Source of the DNA: Arsukibacterium sp. UBA3155
Lineage (GTDB): Bacteria > Pseudomonadota > Gammaproteobacteria > Enterobacterales > Alteromonadaceae
Assembly (NCBI GenBank): GCA_002364615.1
Contig: DEYP01000015.1
Span: forward strand, 227,570 to 291,569
Reading direction: 5' to 3'
Length of the DNA stretch: 64,000 nucleotides
Shown here: in pieces, positions 20,047 through 28,582 of the stretch
How the letters are laid out: each line of letters starts with the position of its first letter
How positions within the stretch are numbered: the first letter of the stretch is position 1
The notes under the pieces: model-generated
The model's database searches: none
The model's input: the letters and a program-made list of their open reading frames with translations, nothing else
What the model was told of the DNA's origin: nothing
Program-made: the position numbers and the translations under genes

Positions 20047-20982
20047 CTAGCCGGGTAAAAACGCGATTGTCCATTTCGAACGGGTCGGCGAGACATCCGC
20101 TGCACCGAAATTTACGGCCTGTAAGCGCAGCTGTAACTGCCGCTCAAGGCGCTCATCATTGAGTTCACTTTCAACAATTTTCACCTGCTGCAAGCTGCCA
20201 TCCGGATTAATTATCAGCTCAAACACTACCTTACCTTTAAGCAGTGGATTGGCGCGTAAGGCACGGTTGTACAGGGTATATAAACTGCTTTTGTTCGCTT
20301 CCAGTGTTTGGCGAATACTGGCTTCCGAGCGTCCGCCCTGACTGGCAGGATCATTCGCGCTGCCGCTGCCTGTGTTACCTGAGGCAGGTGCGGCAGAGGC
20401 CAGGCCGCGAAGCTCAGCATCAGCAAGCGTCGTGTTCTGGGCGCGGGTTAAATCCGCACGGGCTACATCAGAACTGACTGCCGCCGCCGCTTTGGCAGCT
20501 GTTTTAGCAAGTTGTGGGTTGGCAATTAAATCTGGTTCCGGTGTCGCGGTATTTTGCTGCCCTTCCCGCTGTAACTGTGGTGCCTGCTGATTAACCGTAA
20601 AGGTCTGACGCAGCGCAGCCAGATCGTCCTGCATGGCCAGCAAGCCGGCTTGCTGTGCCTGACTGCGGGCCTGTTCCTGGGTCACCTGGCTGGCCTCTAC
20701 TACCTGTTGCTCAGGTTCAGGCTCCGGCTCTGGCAGCGGTTCCGGCTCTGGCTCTGGCAGCTCAATCGGCTCTGGTGGAATAATTTCCCGCTCTTCTAAC
20801 CTTACCCGTGCCAGCTGGGGCGGTAATTGCTCCAGTTGCGCCCGGCTGCGCTCGGGCACGTGATACAGCGGTACGGCTATCGACAACAGCACCAACACTA
20901 CCAGGCCGGCCAGCACCACCTTGCTGAAAAACTGATCTTCATTTTGCCAGCCAGCGCCAGCATGCCAGGTTAGCGTACTCAT
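20047..20982 (-). CDS. TonB-like energy-transducing protein with AgmX/PglI-type C-terminal domain
   Basis: Predicted link between the inner-membrane channel and periplasmic or outer-membrane parts. The 311-residue product begins MSTLTWHAGAGW at ATG 20982 (GGAGG-type site upstream; its ATGA overlaps the preceding stop). One membrane helix spans about residues 20-42 (KVVLAGLVVLVLLSIAVPLY). A rigid Pro/Glu linker follows (near 70-95), then an Ala/Gln-rich coiled region, then a C-terminal domain from about residue 225: IRQTLEANKSSLYTLYNRALRANPLLKG, VVFELIINPDGSLQQVKIVES and RLQAVNFGAAD. This is the pattern of the TonB-related tail found in AgmX/PglI-type proteins of myxobacteria, and less like ferric-siderophore TonB. 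No TonB-dependent receptor gene is nearby, arguing against a classical uptake role. Confidence 0.85.
   Translation of the reverse strand: MSTLTWHAGAGWQNEDQFFSKVVLAGLVVLVLLSIAVPLYHVPERSRAQLEQLPPQLARVRLEEREIIPPEPIELPEPEPEPLPEPEPEPEQQVVEASQVTQEQARSQAQQAGLLAMQDDLAALRQTFTVNQQAPQLQREGQQNTATPEPDLIANPQLAKTAAKAAAAVSSDVARADLTRAQNTTLADAELRGLASAAPASGNTGSGSANDPASQGGRSEASIRQTLEANKSSLYTLYNRALRANPLLKGKVVFELIINPDGSLQQVKIVESELNDERLERQLQLRLQAVNFGAADVSPTRSKWTIAFLPG
20707..20775 (-). repeat. Pro-Glu repeat of the TonB-like periplasmic linker
   Basis: A short-period repeat on the minus strand encodes alternating Pro and Glu (PEPEPEPLPEPEPEPE). Such stretches form stiff extended rods in TonB-type proteins and help span the periplasm. 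A related repeat occurs in the TPR lipoprotein of the same locus. Confidence 0.75.
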
Positions 20983-21503
20983 GGGGTCGCCTCCAACGCA
21001 CTGCTGCGTTGCTCTACCGCCAGTGAGACATCCCGATACTCGGTGGCGGCACAAATTGCCATTAAGCGGCGTAACACGGCATAAGAGGTTGACGCATCTG
21101 CCAGAATGGTAACTGGACGACCAATCGCCTGTTGCTCTTTCGCAAGCGGCGCTGCCCGGCTGGCAAGATACTGCAATTCCTCAGTCACCGCTGCCGTTAA
21201 CGGCGCTTGCCACGCCTCGGGTGCCTGTTGCCAGTCGCCACGCCAGACCGGTTTACCCTGCACTAAAATGCCATTGGCCGTTACGGTTAACAGTACTTGC
21301 TCCTGTGGCAGTTGCTCTGATATCGATTGCGGCAGGCTCATGTCTTTATTACTTGGCAGCACTACCACATCAGATTGATTTACCATCAGGAAAAAGACCA
21401 GGATGGTAAAAATATCCATCAGCGCCACCAGGTTTAACTTAGAGCTTTGTGCCAGACGGTTATTTTGTTTTAACATCCGCTTAGCGCGAAATGACTGCTT
21501 CAT
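20979..21503 (-). CDS. ExbD/TolR-like biopolymer transport protein, copy 2 (canonical Asp)
   Basis: Single-pass inner-membrane protein of the ExbD/TolR family, 174 residues. The N-terminus is basic (MKQSFRAKRMLKQNNRLAQS) and the helix KLNLVALMDIFTILVFFLMV aligns with the ExbD/TolR signature INVVPLLDVLLVLLLIFM, so Asp 30 corresponds to the essential protonatable Asp. The periplasmic part (VLLTVTANGILVQGKPVWRGD, PVTILADASTSYAVLRRLM) has the usual ExbD fold. The ATG overlaps the preceding stop by four bases and its own stop overlaps the TonB-like start by four bases, so ExbB, both ExbDs and the TonB-like protein are tightly coupled. Differs strongly from the neighbouring ExbD copy. Confidence 0.9.
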   Translation of the reverse strand: MKQSFRAKRMLKQNNRLAQSSKLNLVALMDIFTILVFFLMVNQSDVVVLPSNKDMSLPQSISEQLPQEQVLLTVTANGILVQGKPVWRGDWQQAPEAWQAPLTAAVTEELQYLASRAAPLAKEQQAIGRPVTILADASTSYAVLRRLMAICAATEYRDVSLAVEQRSSALEATP

Positions 21504-22024
21504 TCGCTCCCCCCGCTGTGTTCCGCCGGCAACTGGCCCAGCGAAATTAACGGAAACAATTCCGCATCAACCACGGACGCTGCCACCACCGTTTTAAACG
21601 ATCGTACTGTGTCCATCGCGCTGACCAGTGTCTGGTAATCCAGCGTTTCCGGCGCAAGTATACTGATATCGCGCTTTTCAATTTGCTGCTGTTGCCAGGT
21701 TAGCTTTAGATCCTGCAAAAATGCCGATAACGCAGCAAAGTCAGGCTGGCCCTGCTCATTATGCGCAAACTCGCGCAGCAACTGACCCGCCGGATAATTT
21801 AACCGCAACTTCTGGGCCTGCAGCTCTAATTCCAGGATTTGCGGATTGTCCTGCTCTTGTTGCATCAGCTGCTCAGTTTGCGCCGGTAGCTGAATATTCA
21901 GCACCCGGATTTGGGTAAACACCAGGCTAAGCAGCAACACCGGCACCAATACAATCATAAGATTCATAAAGGAGGTAATATCGAGCTCAGCCTCGTTCTG
22001 GCTAACTTTATGCTTTCTTATCAT
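21500..22024 (-). CDS. ExbD/TolR-like biopolymer transport protein, copy 1 (Asn at the usual Asp position)
   Basis: Single-pass inner-membrane protein, 174 residues, paired with the other ExbD. The start is ATG 22024 (MIRKHKVSQNEAELDITSF), 17 bases inside the end of the ExbB-like gene, with GGTGG upstream; the GTG nine bases earlier is less likely. The membrane helix LDITSFMNLMIVLVPVLLL aligns with the ExbD/TolR signature so that Asn 21 falls at the essential Asp position; an Asp is found six residues earlier. The periplasmic domain is rich in Gln and Leu with the late KRDISILAPETLDYQTLVSAMD block typical of ExbD. The two ExbD copies may form a mixed dimer with one protonatable site. Annotated as ExbD by general pattern; the sub-family name is not known to me. 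Confidence 0.87.
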   Translation of the reverse strand: MIRKHKVSQNEAELDITSFMNLMIVLVPVLLLSLVFTQIRVLNIQLPAQTEQLMQQEQDNPQILELELQAQKLRLNYPAGQLLREFAHNEQGQPDFAALSAFLQDLKLTWQQQQIEKRDISILAPETLDYQTLVSAMDTVRSFKTVVAASVVDAELFPLISLGQLPAEHSGGSE

Positions 22025-22667
22025 CCCGGCCACCCGTAAAACGTTGTCCGATACTGTTCATCAACTTAATGCCGGCCATTTCCATGGTATCGACAATGCT
22101 GGCCGTCTTGCTCTGGAGCAGCGCATGGACAAAAACCAACGGAATTGCCGTCATCAGACCAAAAGCCGTAGTATTCATGGCAACTGAAATACTGGAAGAT
22201 AACAAACTGGCTTTTTCTGACGGGTCGGCGTTTGCCACTGCAGAGAAGGCCGCAATTAAACCAACAATAGTACCGAGCAAGCCCAGCAAGGTGGCCACAT
22301 TAGCCAGCGTGGCTAAAAATGGCGTCCGTTTTTGCAAGCGCAGGCTGTACTCCAGCACCACTTCTTCCATCGCGTATTCCATATCTTCGCGCCGGTGCGA
22401 CGAAGTTAAACGGTTTACGCCACTGGCCAGCATTAAACTAAGCGGCGTTTGTCTGGTTTCTGCCTGTTGCAAAATCGCTTTGGTATCTGCAGCCGCGATA
22501 GCAGGTTGCAGCTCACGGTAGGCCCGTTGATTGCTGGCATACACCGAGCGTAAAAACCACCAGCGCTCGACGGTAATGGCGATACCGAGGATCAGAATAA
22601 AGGCGATGGGAAATATAAAGTAACCACCTTCCTGCAAAAACCGCACTATGCTGTTGACGAATTCCAT
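22008..22667 (-). CDS. MotA/TolQ/ExbB-like proton channel protein
   Basis: Inner-membrane channel subunit that should form a pentamer around an ExbD dimer and use the proton gradient. The 219 residues have three membrane helices: one near the N-terminus (YFIFPIAFILILGIAITVE), and two in the C-terminal half (ATLLGLLGTIVGLIAAFSAV and TTAFGLMTAIPLVFVHALL) separated by SEKASLLSSSISVAMNT. The GLLGTVxG-like motif and the TTAxGLxxAIP motif are family signatures. The cytoplasmic domain lies between helices 1 and 2. ATG 22667 has AGAGG seven bases upstream. It is followed by two ExbD genes and a TonB-like gene, the same order of elements as in the AglR-Q-S motor of Myxococcus, to which it may be functionally comparable (inference). 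Confidence 0.93.
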   Translation of the reverse strand: MEFVNSIVRFLQEGGYFIFPIAFILILGIAITVERWWFLRSVYASNQRAYRELQPAIAAADTKAILQQAETRQTPLSLMLASGVNRLTSSHRREDMEYAMEEVVLEYSLRLQKRTPFLATLANVATLLGLLGTIVGLIAAFSAVANADPSEKASLLSSSISVAMNTTAFGLMTAIPLVFVHALLQSKTASIVDTMEMAGIKLMNSIGQRFTGGRDDKKA

Positions 22668-22679
22668 GCTGTAAACCTC

Positions 22680-23009
22680 TTAATTATTTTTTGATGATGC
22701 TGTATCGGCGCTTTGCTGGTGGAGCGACTGCGCCTCGATAAAACGTAAAAATTGCTGGCGGTCGAGCGGTTGTAACGGTTGCTCGGCCACATTAATGTCA
22801 GGCGCCGGAATACGGATCTGGGCAATGCTATCCTGCCAGGGCAACACGTACAACGTGCGTGGCTGCTCCTGATTGCCGCTTATTGTGGTGCTGATATCTA
22901 CCCGAACCGTTGCTGCAGGTTGCGTTTCTGGCTCAGCTTGCCGGGCGTGTGTCAACGTTGACAGTAATGTCAGCACAAGGCTTACTTGGTAAATCAGATA
23001 AAATTTCAT
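22680..23009 (-). CDS. Small exported protein of unknown function
   Basis: 109 residues with a signal peptide (MKFYLIYQVSLVLTLLSTLTHA). The mature part is short and polar with two strand-like blocks (TVRVDISTTISG and TLYVLPWQDSIAQIRIP) and a helix (DRQQFLRFIEAQSLHQ). I recognise no domain. It lies three bases after the TPR lipoprotein gene and twelve before the ExbB-like gene, so it is probably a periplasmic part or accessory of the same system. A role in joining TPR proteins and the motor is possible but unsupported. Confidence 0.65.
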   Translation of the reverse strand: MKFYLIYQVSLVLTLLSTLTHARQAEPETQPAATVRVDISTTISGNQEQPRTLYVLPWQDSIAQIRIPAPDINVAEQPLQPLDRQQFLRFIEAQSLHQQSADTASSKNN

Positions 23010-23012
23010 CTG

Positions 23013-23819
23013 TTACTCCTGTTGCTCGAGCAAGGTTAACCAGGCTTCCGCCATCGGATCGGCGGTTAGCTGCTGGTATTGCTGATAATGGTAGCGGGCC
23101 TGAGCGGGCTGCCCCAGATAAAGCTCATATAAAAACCCCAGATTTTTATGGGCACTGGCAAAATCGTTTTGCTGTGCCAGGGCATCCAGCCAGTAACGCC
23201 TGGCCTGATTAAAATTACCTTGCTGGCGGGCGATGACGCCCAGTAAATTGGCCGCCTCTACATAGCCAGGCTGGCGCGCCAGCAATTGGGTTAATTGCTC
23301 TGTTGCCTGTTCGGTTTGCTGCAAATTCCAGTAACATAACGCCAGATTGTAATGAATGCCGCCGGCATCGGGTAACGCCTCAGCCAACGATGCTAATAAA
23401 GCAGCAGCGCCCTGATAATCTTCTGCGCGCAGCTGTTGCTTGGCCCTGTCAAACGCCTGCTGAAATTCAGCGCTTAGCTCTGGCTTAGGCTCTGGCTTAG
23501 GCTCTGGCTTAGGCACTGGCTCAAGCTCTGATGCAGGCGCCGTAATGGCCGTTTTGCCGTCGGTTTCTCCAACCGGTTGGGCAGCTTTTGATTGCTCTGG
23601 TTGAGCTTGTTCAGTCGCTTGCGGCGGCTCACCGGCGGCGGGCAACTCGGCGACTGGCTCACGTTGCGACATGCTAAACTGCGCACAATGGCTCAGCGAC
23701 AGCATCATCAGCAAGGCAAGCACTGAGCGCGCTGCGACGGGCATGGCAGGCTGCCACTTTGTTTTATGCACTGTTGTTTTAAAGAGTGTTGTTTTACGCC
23801 ATGCTTTAGTAAGCTTCAT
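23013..23819 (-). CDS. TPR-repeat lipoprotein or exported protein
   Basis: 268 residues from ATG 23819 (GGAG seven bases upstream; the frame is open to a TTG six bases earlier). After an unusually long basic N-region (MKLTKAWRKTTLFKTTVHK) comes a hydrophobic stretch ending in LSLSHCAQ, which fits a lipobox (Cys near 47). A Pro/Lys/Glu linker follows (KPEPKPEPKPE), then at least four tetratricopeptide units: AEDYQGAAALLASLAEALPDA, GGIHYNLALCYWNLQQTEQA, YVEAANLLGVIARQQGNFNQA, ASAHKNLGFLYELYLGQPAQA. TPRs act as protein-binding scaffolds. In Myxococcus the Glt machine has TPR proteins of this kind in the periplasm; equivalence is inferred only. Overlaps the upstream TPR gene by 14 bases. Confidence 0.83.
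   Translation of the reverse strand: MKLTKAWRKTTLFKTTVHKTKWQPAMPVAARSVLALLMMLSLSHCAQFSMSQREPVAELPAAGEPPQATEQAQPEQSKAAQPVGETDGKTAITAPASELEPVPKPEPKPEPKPELSAEFQQAFDRAKQQLRAEDYQGAAALLASLAEALPDAGGIHYNLALCYWNLQQTEQATEQLTQLLARQPGYVEAANLLGVIARQQGNFNQARRYWLDALAQQNDFASAHKNLGFLYELYLGQPAQARYHYQQYQQLTADPMAEAWLTLLEQQE
23476..23530 (-). repeat. 12-bp tandem repeat encoding Lys-Pro-Glu-Pro units
   Basis: About four copies of a 12-base unit (plus-strand form ggctctggctta) encode the KPEP-type linker between the lipid anchor and the TPR domain of the lipoprotein. The unit is a multiple of three, so copy-number change would only alter the linker length. Confidence 0.85.
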
Positions 23820-26730
23820 CAGCAAGCTCCAGGTAAACCTCAGGTTTGCGGTAGCGCGCCGGAGAAAGCTCTGCCAGTTTGTTCAGACTTTTTTCAATCC
23901 AGACGTCATATAAAGGTTGTGCCACCAACGCCGCATTTTGCTGATAAATTTCAATGGCAAGCTCTTCAAACGGATAGGCCTGCTCTTCTAACAGCAAGTC
24001 GTATTGTTCCAGTGACATTGGGTCGAGCCCTTTGGGTCGTTCTGAACTCAGCAGCGCTGCGGCCATTTGCTGATACAAATTAGCGACCTGGTATTGGGCC
24101 TGACTGTAATAATCAGCAACCTGCCAACTCATACTGGTTTGCAACAGTTCAATAGCGGCTGTCATATGGGTTTGTTTTTTCTTTAAATTATCCCGCAGTG
24201 GCTGTCTGAGGCTCACCGCATCAAATAACATGCTGTTGTGCAGGCCCAGCTGCAGCGCAGCATCAGCTGCCAGATAGCGGCTGCGCTCACTGCCAGCATC
24301 CGTGCTACCCGTCAGCTGCTGTTCAGCAGTAACAATTCGCTGATACCAGAAATTACGGCGACTCAGATCATTTTGCTGCTGATACAAGGTGACCAGCCGG
24401 GCACGCGCTTCCTGAGCAGGCAGATGTGGCTGCGGATACTGATTCGCATAACTGCGATAAGCCAGGCGTGCCGCCTCACTGTTATCTGCTTGCCAGTAAT
24501 ACCCTGCGGCCTTATATAACAGTGCTTGCTGCTCGGTACCTGCCGGCAATTGTGCGACTTGCTTACTGATTAAATCCGCGGCACTTTGCCAATCCTCGAG
24601 CTGCTCATAGCTGTTTAACATCGCCGTGGTAATGGCCTGCTGCTCAGCACTGTTCGGGTAGCGCTGCTGATAAGCCTGCATCAGTGTTATTGCCTCTGGC
24701 AGTTGCTGCTGCTCCAGGTATAAACTAATTTGCTGATACGCCGCACTCTGATGATATTCCGACTCCGGTAAAGTTAATAACCGCTGTAAATTGGCAAGTT
24801 GCTCGGCACTGCTTAAACCGGTTTGCTGGGCTTGCTGATAGACCGCCGATGCCAGTTGCTGGCTTAGCAGGGTAATCCGGCTTGCGGCAAGCGTATTATC
24901 ACCGGCTGCACGGTTCTGTGCCTGATACACCTTAAGCAGCTGCTGAATGCTCTGTTCGGCCCTGGCATAGTCGCCCTGTGCCAGCTCACTCTGGCTAACA
25001 ATAAACAATGCCTCATTAACTAACGGCTGCTGGCTTTGTTCTGGATGAGGCCAGTCGGTTACCCGGCTGGCATAGCTGGCAACCTCAACATAATTCTGTT
25101 GCTGATAAATCTCAGTCAGTTGATTTAAGGCAACCTGCTGCGCAGCGCTGTGACTACTATGCCAGCGGACAAACTGATTCTGCTGCTGCCACCAGTCCTC
25201 TGCGGCCGAGGCACTGGCATTTTGCTCTTTTGCCAGCACTTCACTTAACAGCAGAGCCCGGTAAGCCGCTTCTTCTTGTGTAAAGCTGCGGGCCGTTAAT
25301 GGTGCCGAGGGGTAACCTAATTGCTGATACATCGCTAACGCCGCGACGCGGTCACCGCTACCGGCCAGCGCCTGTGCCAGCAAATACCGCACGTCATCGG
25401 GCCATAATAAGTCGTCATCGCGTTGCTCAGCTGTTAACAACGGCTGTACCAGCAATAATTGTTGCCAGTATTGCACCAGATTGGCATACACCGCCGGTTT
25501 TGCTTCAGCGCTCGCTTGCTGTGCCTGCTGATAGATCCGCCGGCCAAAATAATCCAGATATTGTGCCAGCTGCGGTGCCAGTTCTGCCTGCTCTTGTGGC
25601 CGGGCTTGTTGCCAGAAAGCCGTTGCCGGACCAAAAAGTGTAATAAAGGTCTGCTGCGCCAGCTCTGCATTGTCGCGCTCGGCATAATCCAGATAGTACT
25701 GTACCAATTGTAATTGCATTCTGGCGGCTTCAATCGCTAAAGGCTGGTACGCAATAAATATCCGGTAGCTTTCCAACGCCGCCTGATTCAACTCTTTTTC
25801 AAATAAGAAATCAGCCAGCGCCTGAAATAATACCGCCTGATAGGCCACCGGCCGTTGTTCTGGCGGACCATCGCGAAACGGCGCCCGTGTTAACAGCGAC
25901 AGTAAACTGTCGGCCTGCTGCTGATAACTTAATGAAATACTTAGTATGCGCTGTAATTCCTGGCGCAGGCTTTGCTGCTCGTCTTCACTTAAGCGCTGAT
26001 GATAGGTTAAATCCAGCGCCTGTAAAAACGCATCATCGGCGAAAGCGTATTGTTGCAGCTGAAACTGGCTCCAGCCTGACATGTACAGGGCATGCTGACT
26101 CAGTTCAGGCCCGGCCAGTGCAAGCACCTGCGCAAAGGCATTGAGCGCTTCTTCATAATAGCTCTGGCTATAATAAATATCACCGATCCGAAACCATAAC
26201 TCAGCGGCAAAGTCACTTTGCGGATAGTGTTGCAACAGCACTTGCATCTGCTGCTGTGCTGCCGGGCTATCACCGGTTAAATCAAGCGCCCGCGCTAACT
26301 GATAATGAATAAGCTCATTATTGGGATCATCGGGAAACTGTTGCAGCAACGCCCGGTACTCAGCAATTAATGCCGCTAACGCCTGTTGTTCAGCTTCCGG
26401 GCTCAGTTCGCTCAGCTCCAACGCACGAGTATTTAACTGCGAGAGCCGGTATAGTACTTTTTGCCTTACACCTGCTGCCGGCGCCAACGCCAGCAATTCC
26501 TGATAAACCTGCTGTAACTGCGCGGCGGTAACCTTTTCAGGCGCGGGTAATACGTCCTGATTAAACGCCGCCAATTCACCCAGGGTGGGTCGGCGTACGG
26601 TTTTATCCGGCGCGTTGCTGCATCCTGCCAAAACGCTGATAGCAAGTAATGACACGACCATAATGCGACGGCTTACTGGCATTGCTTGCATCGGAATTTG
26701 CATTGCTTTTTGCATTACTCTTTGCATCAC
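23806..26730 (-). CDS. Large TPR-rich lipoprotein
   Basis: 974-residue predicted lipoprotein: the signal ends with the lipobox VLAGCSN (Cys near 37). The rest is almost wholly helical and Gln/Leu-rich, with many TPR-like units, for example NELIHYQLARALDLTGDSPAA, ELWFRIGDIYYSQSYYEEALNAF, ALYMSGWSQFQLQQYAFADDAF and LYKAAGYYWQADNSEAARLAY. This is a scaffold or adaptor in the periplasm or on the inner face of the outer membrane. The start overlaps the upstream stop by four bases. Odd feature: the first 17 codons contain five ATGCAA/ATGCCA-type repeats (MMQRVMQKAMQIPMQAMP), giving several possible in-frame starts. Sits between another TPR protein and the TPR lipoprotein above. Confidence 0.85.
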   Translation of the reverse strand: MMQRVMQKAMQIPMQAMPVSRRIMVVSLLAISVLAGCSNAPDKTVRRPTLGELAAFNQDVLPAPEKVTAAQLQQVYQELLALAPAAGVRQKVLYRLSQLNTRALELSELSPEAEQQALAALIAEYRALLQQFPDDPNNELIHYQLARALDLTGDSPAAQQQMQVLLQHYPQSDFAAELWFRIGDIYYSQSYYEEALNAFAQVLALAGPELSQHALYMSGWSQFQLQQYAFADDAFLQALDLTYHQRLSEDEQQSLRQELQRILSISLSYQQQADSLLSLLTRAPFRDGPPEQRPVAYQAVLFQALADFLFEKELNQAALESYRIFIAYQPLAIEAARMQLQLVQYYLDYAERDNAELAQQTFITLFGPATAFWQQARPQEQAELAPQLAQYLDYFGRRIYQQAQQASAEAKPAVYANLVQYWQQLLLVQPLLTAEQRDDDLLWPDDVRYLLAQALAGSGDRVAALAMYQQLGYPSAPLTARSFTQEEAAYRALLLSEVLAKEQNASASAAEDWWQQQNQFVRWHSSHSAAQQVALNQLTEIYQQQNYVEVASYASRVTDWPHPEQSQQPLVNEALFIVSQSELAQGDYARAEQSIQQLLKVYQAQNRAAGDNTLAASRITLLSQQLASAVYQQAQQTGLSSAEQLANLQRLLTLPESEYHQSAAYQQISLYLEQQQLPEAITLMQAYQQRYPNSAEQQAITTAMLNSYEQLEDWQSAADLISKQVAQLPAGTEQQALLYKAAGYYWQADNSEAARLAYRSYANQYPQPHLPAQEARARLVTLYQQQNDLSRRNFWYQRIVTAEQQLTGSTDAGSERSRYLAADAALQLGLHNSMLFDAVSLRQPLRDNLKKKQTHMTAAIELLQTSMSWQVADYYSQAQYQVANLYQQMAAALLSSERPKGLDPMSLEQYDLLLEEQAYPFEELAIEIYQQNAALVAQPLYDVWIEKSLNKLAELSPARYRKPEVYLELADEAY

Positions 26731-28571
26731 TGAGCCTCCTGTGAGCTCAGCAATACCTGCTCCATTACCCGGGCAATTGCTTGCGTATTCAGGCGCCGCA
26801 TCTCCAGCAGTTGCTCCCGCTCTTGCAGGCGCAGCTGCTGCAAGCCATGATTTAACTGGCCCAGTAACTGTTGCTGTTGCTGTGTCAGTTCAGCAGAAAA
26901 CTGATTTTCCTGCACTGTCAGCGTGGCCAACTGTTGTTGGCGCAGCAATAAATGCTCTGTTTTACCGTCCAACGAGCTTAACCGGCCAAGTGCCACAGCC
27001 ACGGCGTTCAACTGCGCACTCAGCTGTTGTTGCTGTTTGCTCAGTTGCCAATTGCGTTCAGCGCTGTTGTATTGATAATGCCATTGTAAAATACCGTGCA
27101 GGCGAGCTAAGCGTATTTCAGCATCACTGACATCCCGGCCCGCTGCCGTCAAGGTTATTACCCTGTCCTGAGCTCTGTTTAGCATACGTTGCAACTGGGC
27201 ATATTCCTGTTCGGTGTCGTCCCGCCATAAATGCCGGGCCATTGGCTGCTGCTGTGCTTTGGCTATCAGGCTGGCCAGTTGTGCTGATTGCTGCTGCAAT
27301 GACTGCTGTTTTGCTGTTAACCCTGGCACAGAGCTGGTCAGTAATTGTTGCTGCTGATCCAGTTTAATTTGTACCACCTCAGCCAGGCGCGCCATCTTGC
27401 TTAAGCGGTGCTTTTGCAGCTGCTGCAGTTGTTGCAGGCTGCTAAGCTGGTTGTTCAGCTGAAATAACGAGGCCTGCTGGCGCAGCTGGTACTGCTGCCA
27501 ACCGCTCAGCGTATCAGCACTTGTCAGCTGTGGCAGCTGCACCAGCCTGGCATGTTCATTGTTGGCAAGCAGTTGCTGCTGGTAGAACTGATCGGCCCAG
27601 CGATACGCTGCCAGTGCATCCTGCTGTTGCAGAGCGCGTTCAAACTGATTGCCGAGCTGGTGGGCAGCCAGCCAGCTGGCAGGCGCATAAGGATAGCGGG
27701 CGATAAGTTGTTGCAAAACCGCTAACAGCTCGGGGATCTGACGGTTCTCCGTCAGCACATCCCGGTATAACATCATGGCAGATAAGGTCAGCACGCTGTT
27801 ACTGGCAAATTCGCTTAGCACGAGTTGTGCATCAGCCCACTGCAGCTGGTCGACGAATAATCCGGCTTGCAATAACTGCAGATAATCGGCCAGCGCCTGG
27901 CGCTCATCATCGCGCTCAAGTATTGGTTTGGCGGCACCCCAGCTAAATAGCCGTTGCCAGAAGCCTGGCTGCGACTCACCTTGTAATTGACTGCGCAGCC
28001 GGGTTAATAACGCCAGTGCTGGCCCGGGTTGCTGTTGCTGGCGCAATGCCAGGATCTGATTAATCACCACATAAGGTAATTCACTCTGACCAGCCAGCCT
28101 GTCAAACACCCCGGTATCCGCTGAAGTTGCTGCCGGCCAGCTTAGCAGCTGTTGCAACAACTCTGCCTGACCGGTTAATTCATCCAGCGGTGCAGTAAGC
28201 TGTTTAAGGTAGTGCCTTGCCTGCTCAGGCTGTTGTTGTTCAAATTGATAACGGCTGAACTGCAATAAGGCGATGTTGCGCAACTGACGGGGCAACTTAC
28301 CACTGAGCGTCTGATCATCTAATAACTGTTTTAGTAAACTGGCGGTCGCCGCAGGCATATCCAGTTGCAATAACAAGCCCGCCTGCAACAAGCTGGCTTT
28401 TGCTGCATCCTCTGGTGCCATCGACAGGCGCAGTAACGCCTGATAATAATCATCCTGATAAAAATGCCATGCTGCCAGCCGGTATTGCTTTTCACTTTGC
28501 AATAACGGCTCAGCCGCTGCAGGCAGCAACACACCTGACCCAAGCAACAGCGTCATTATCAGGCGTTTCAT
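26727..28571 (-). CDS. TPR-like helical exported protein
   Basis: 614 residues from ATG 28571, which gives a clean signal peptide (MKRLIMTLLLGSGVLLPAAAEP); the frame opens at ATG 28598 within the previous gene. The mature part starts with LLQSEKQYRLAAWHFYQDDYYQALLRL, a TPR-like unit, and goes on with further helical repeats (SWLAAHQLGNQFERALQQQDALAAYRWADQF). The last 300 residues are strongly coiled-coil in character and very rich in Gln and Leu, ending LRLQEREQLLEMRRLNTQAIAR. No enzyme motif. Its stop overlaps the start of the 974-residue TPR lipoprotein by four bases, so the two are probably made together and may bind each other. Confidence 0.78.
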   Translation of the reverse strand: MKRLIMTLLLGSGVLLPAAAEPLLQSEKQYRLAAWHFYQDDYYQALLRLSMAPEDAAKASLLQAGLLLQLDMPAATASLLKQLLDDQTLSGKLPRQLRNIALLQFSRYQFEQQQPEQARHYLKQLTAPLDELTGQAELLQQLLSWPAATSADTGVFDRLAGQSELPYVVINQILALRQQQQPGPALALLTRLRSQLQGESQPGFWQRLFSWGAAKPILERDDERQALADYLQLLQAGLFVDQLQWADAQLVLSEFASNSVLTLSAMMLYRDVLTENRQIPELLAVLQQLIARYPYAPASWLAAHQLGNQFERALQQQDALAAYRWADQFYQQQLLANNEHARLVQLPQLTSADTLSGWQQYQLRQQASLFQLNNQLSSLQQLQQLQKHRLSKMARLAEVVQIKLDQQQQLLTSSVPGLTAKQQSLQQQSAQLASLIAKAQQQPMARHLWRDDTEQEYAQLQRMLNRAQDRVITLTAAGRDVSDAEIRLARLHGILQWHYQYNSAERNWQLSKQQQQLSAQLNAVAVALGRLSSLDGKTEHLLLRQQQLATLTVQENQFSAELTQQQQQLLGQLNHGLQQLRLQEREQLLEMRRLNTQAIARVMEQVLLSSQEAQ

Positions 28572-28582
28572 CAAGGTGCTGC

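Noticed and set aside
20047-22667. Classical TonB-ExbB-ExbD iron-uptake system
   Set aside because: There is no TonB-dependent receptor, no Fur-like box seen, two unlike ExbD copies, and a C-terminal domain more like AgmX/PglI.
23476-23530. CRISPR-like repeat
   Set aside because: The unit is only 12 bases, has no spacers and lies in frame within a coding region.
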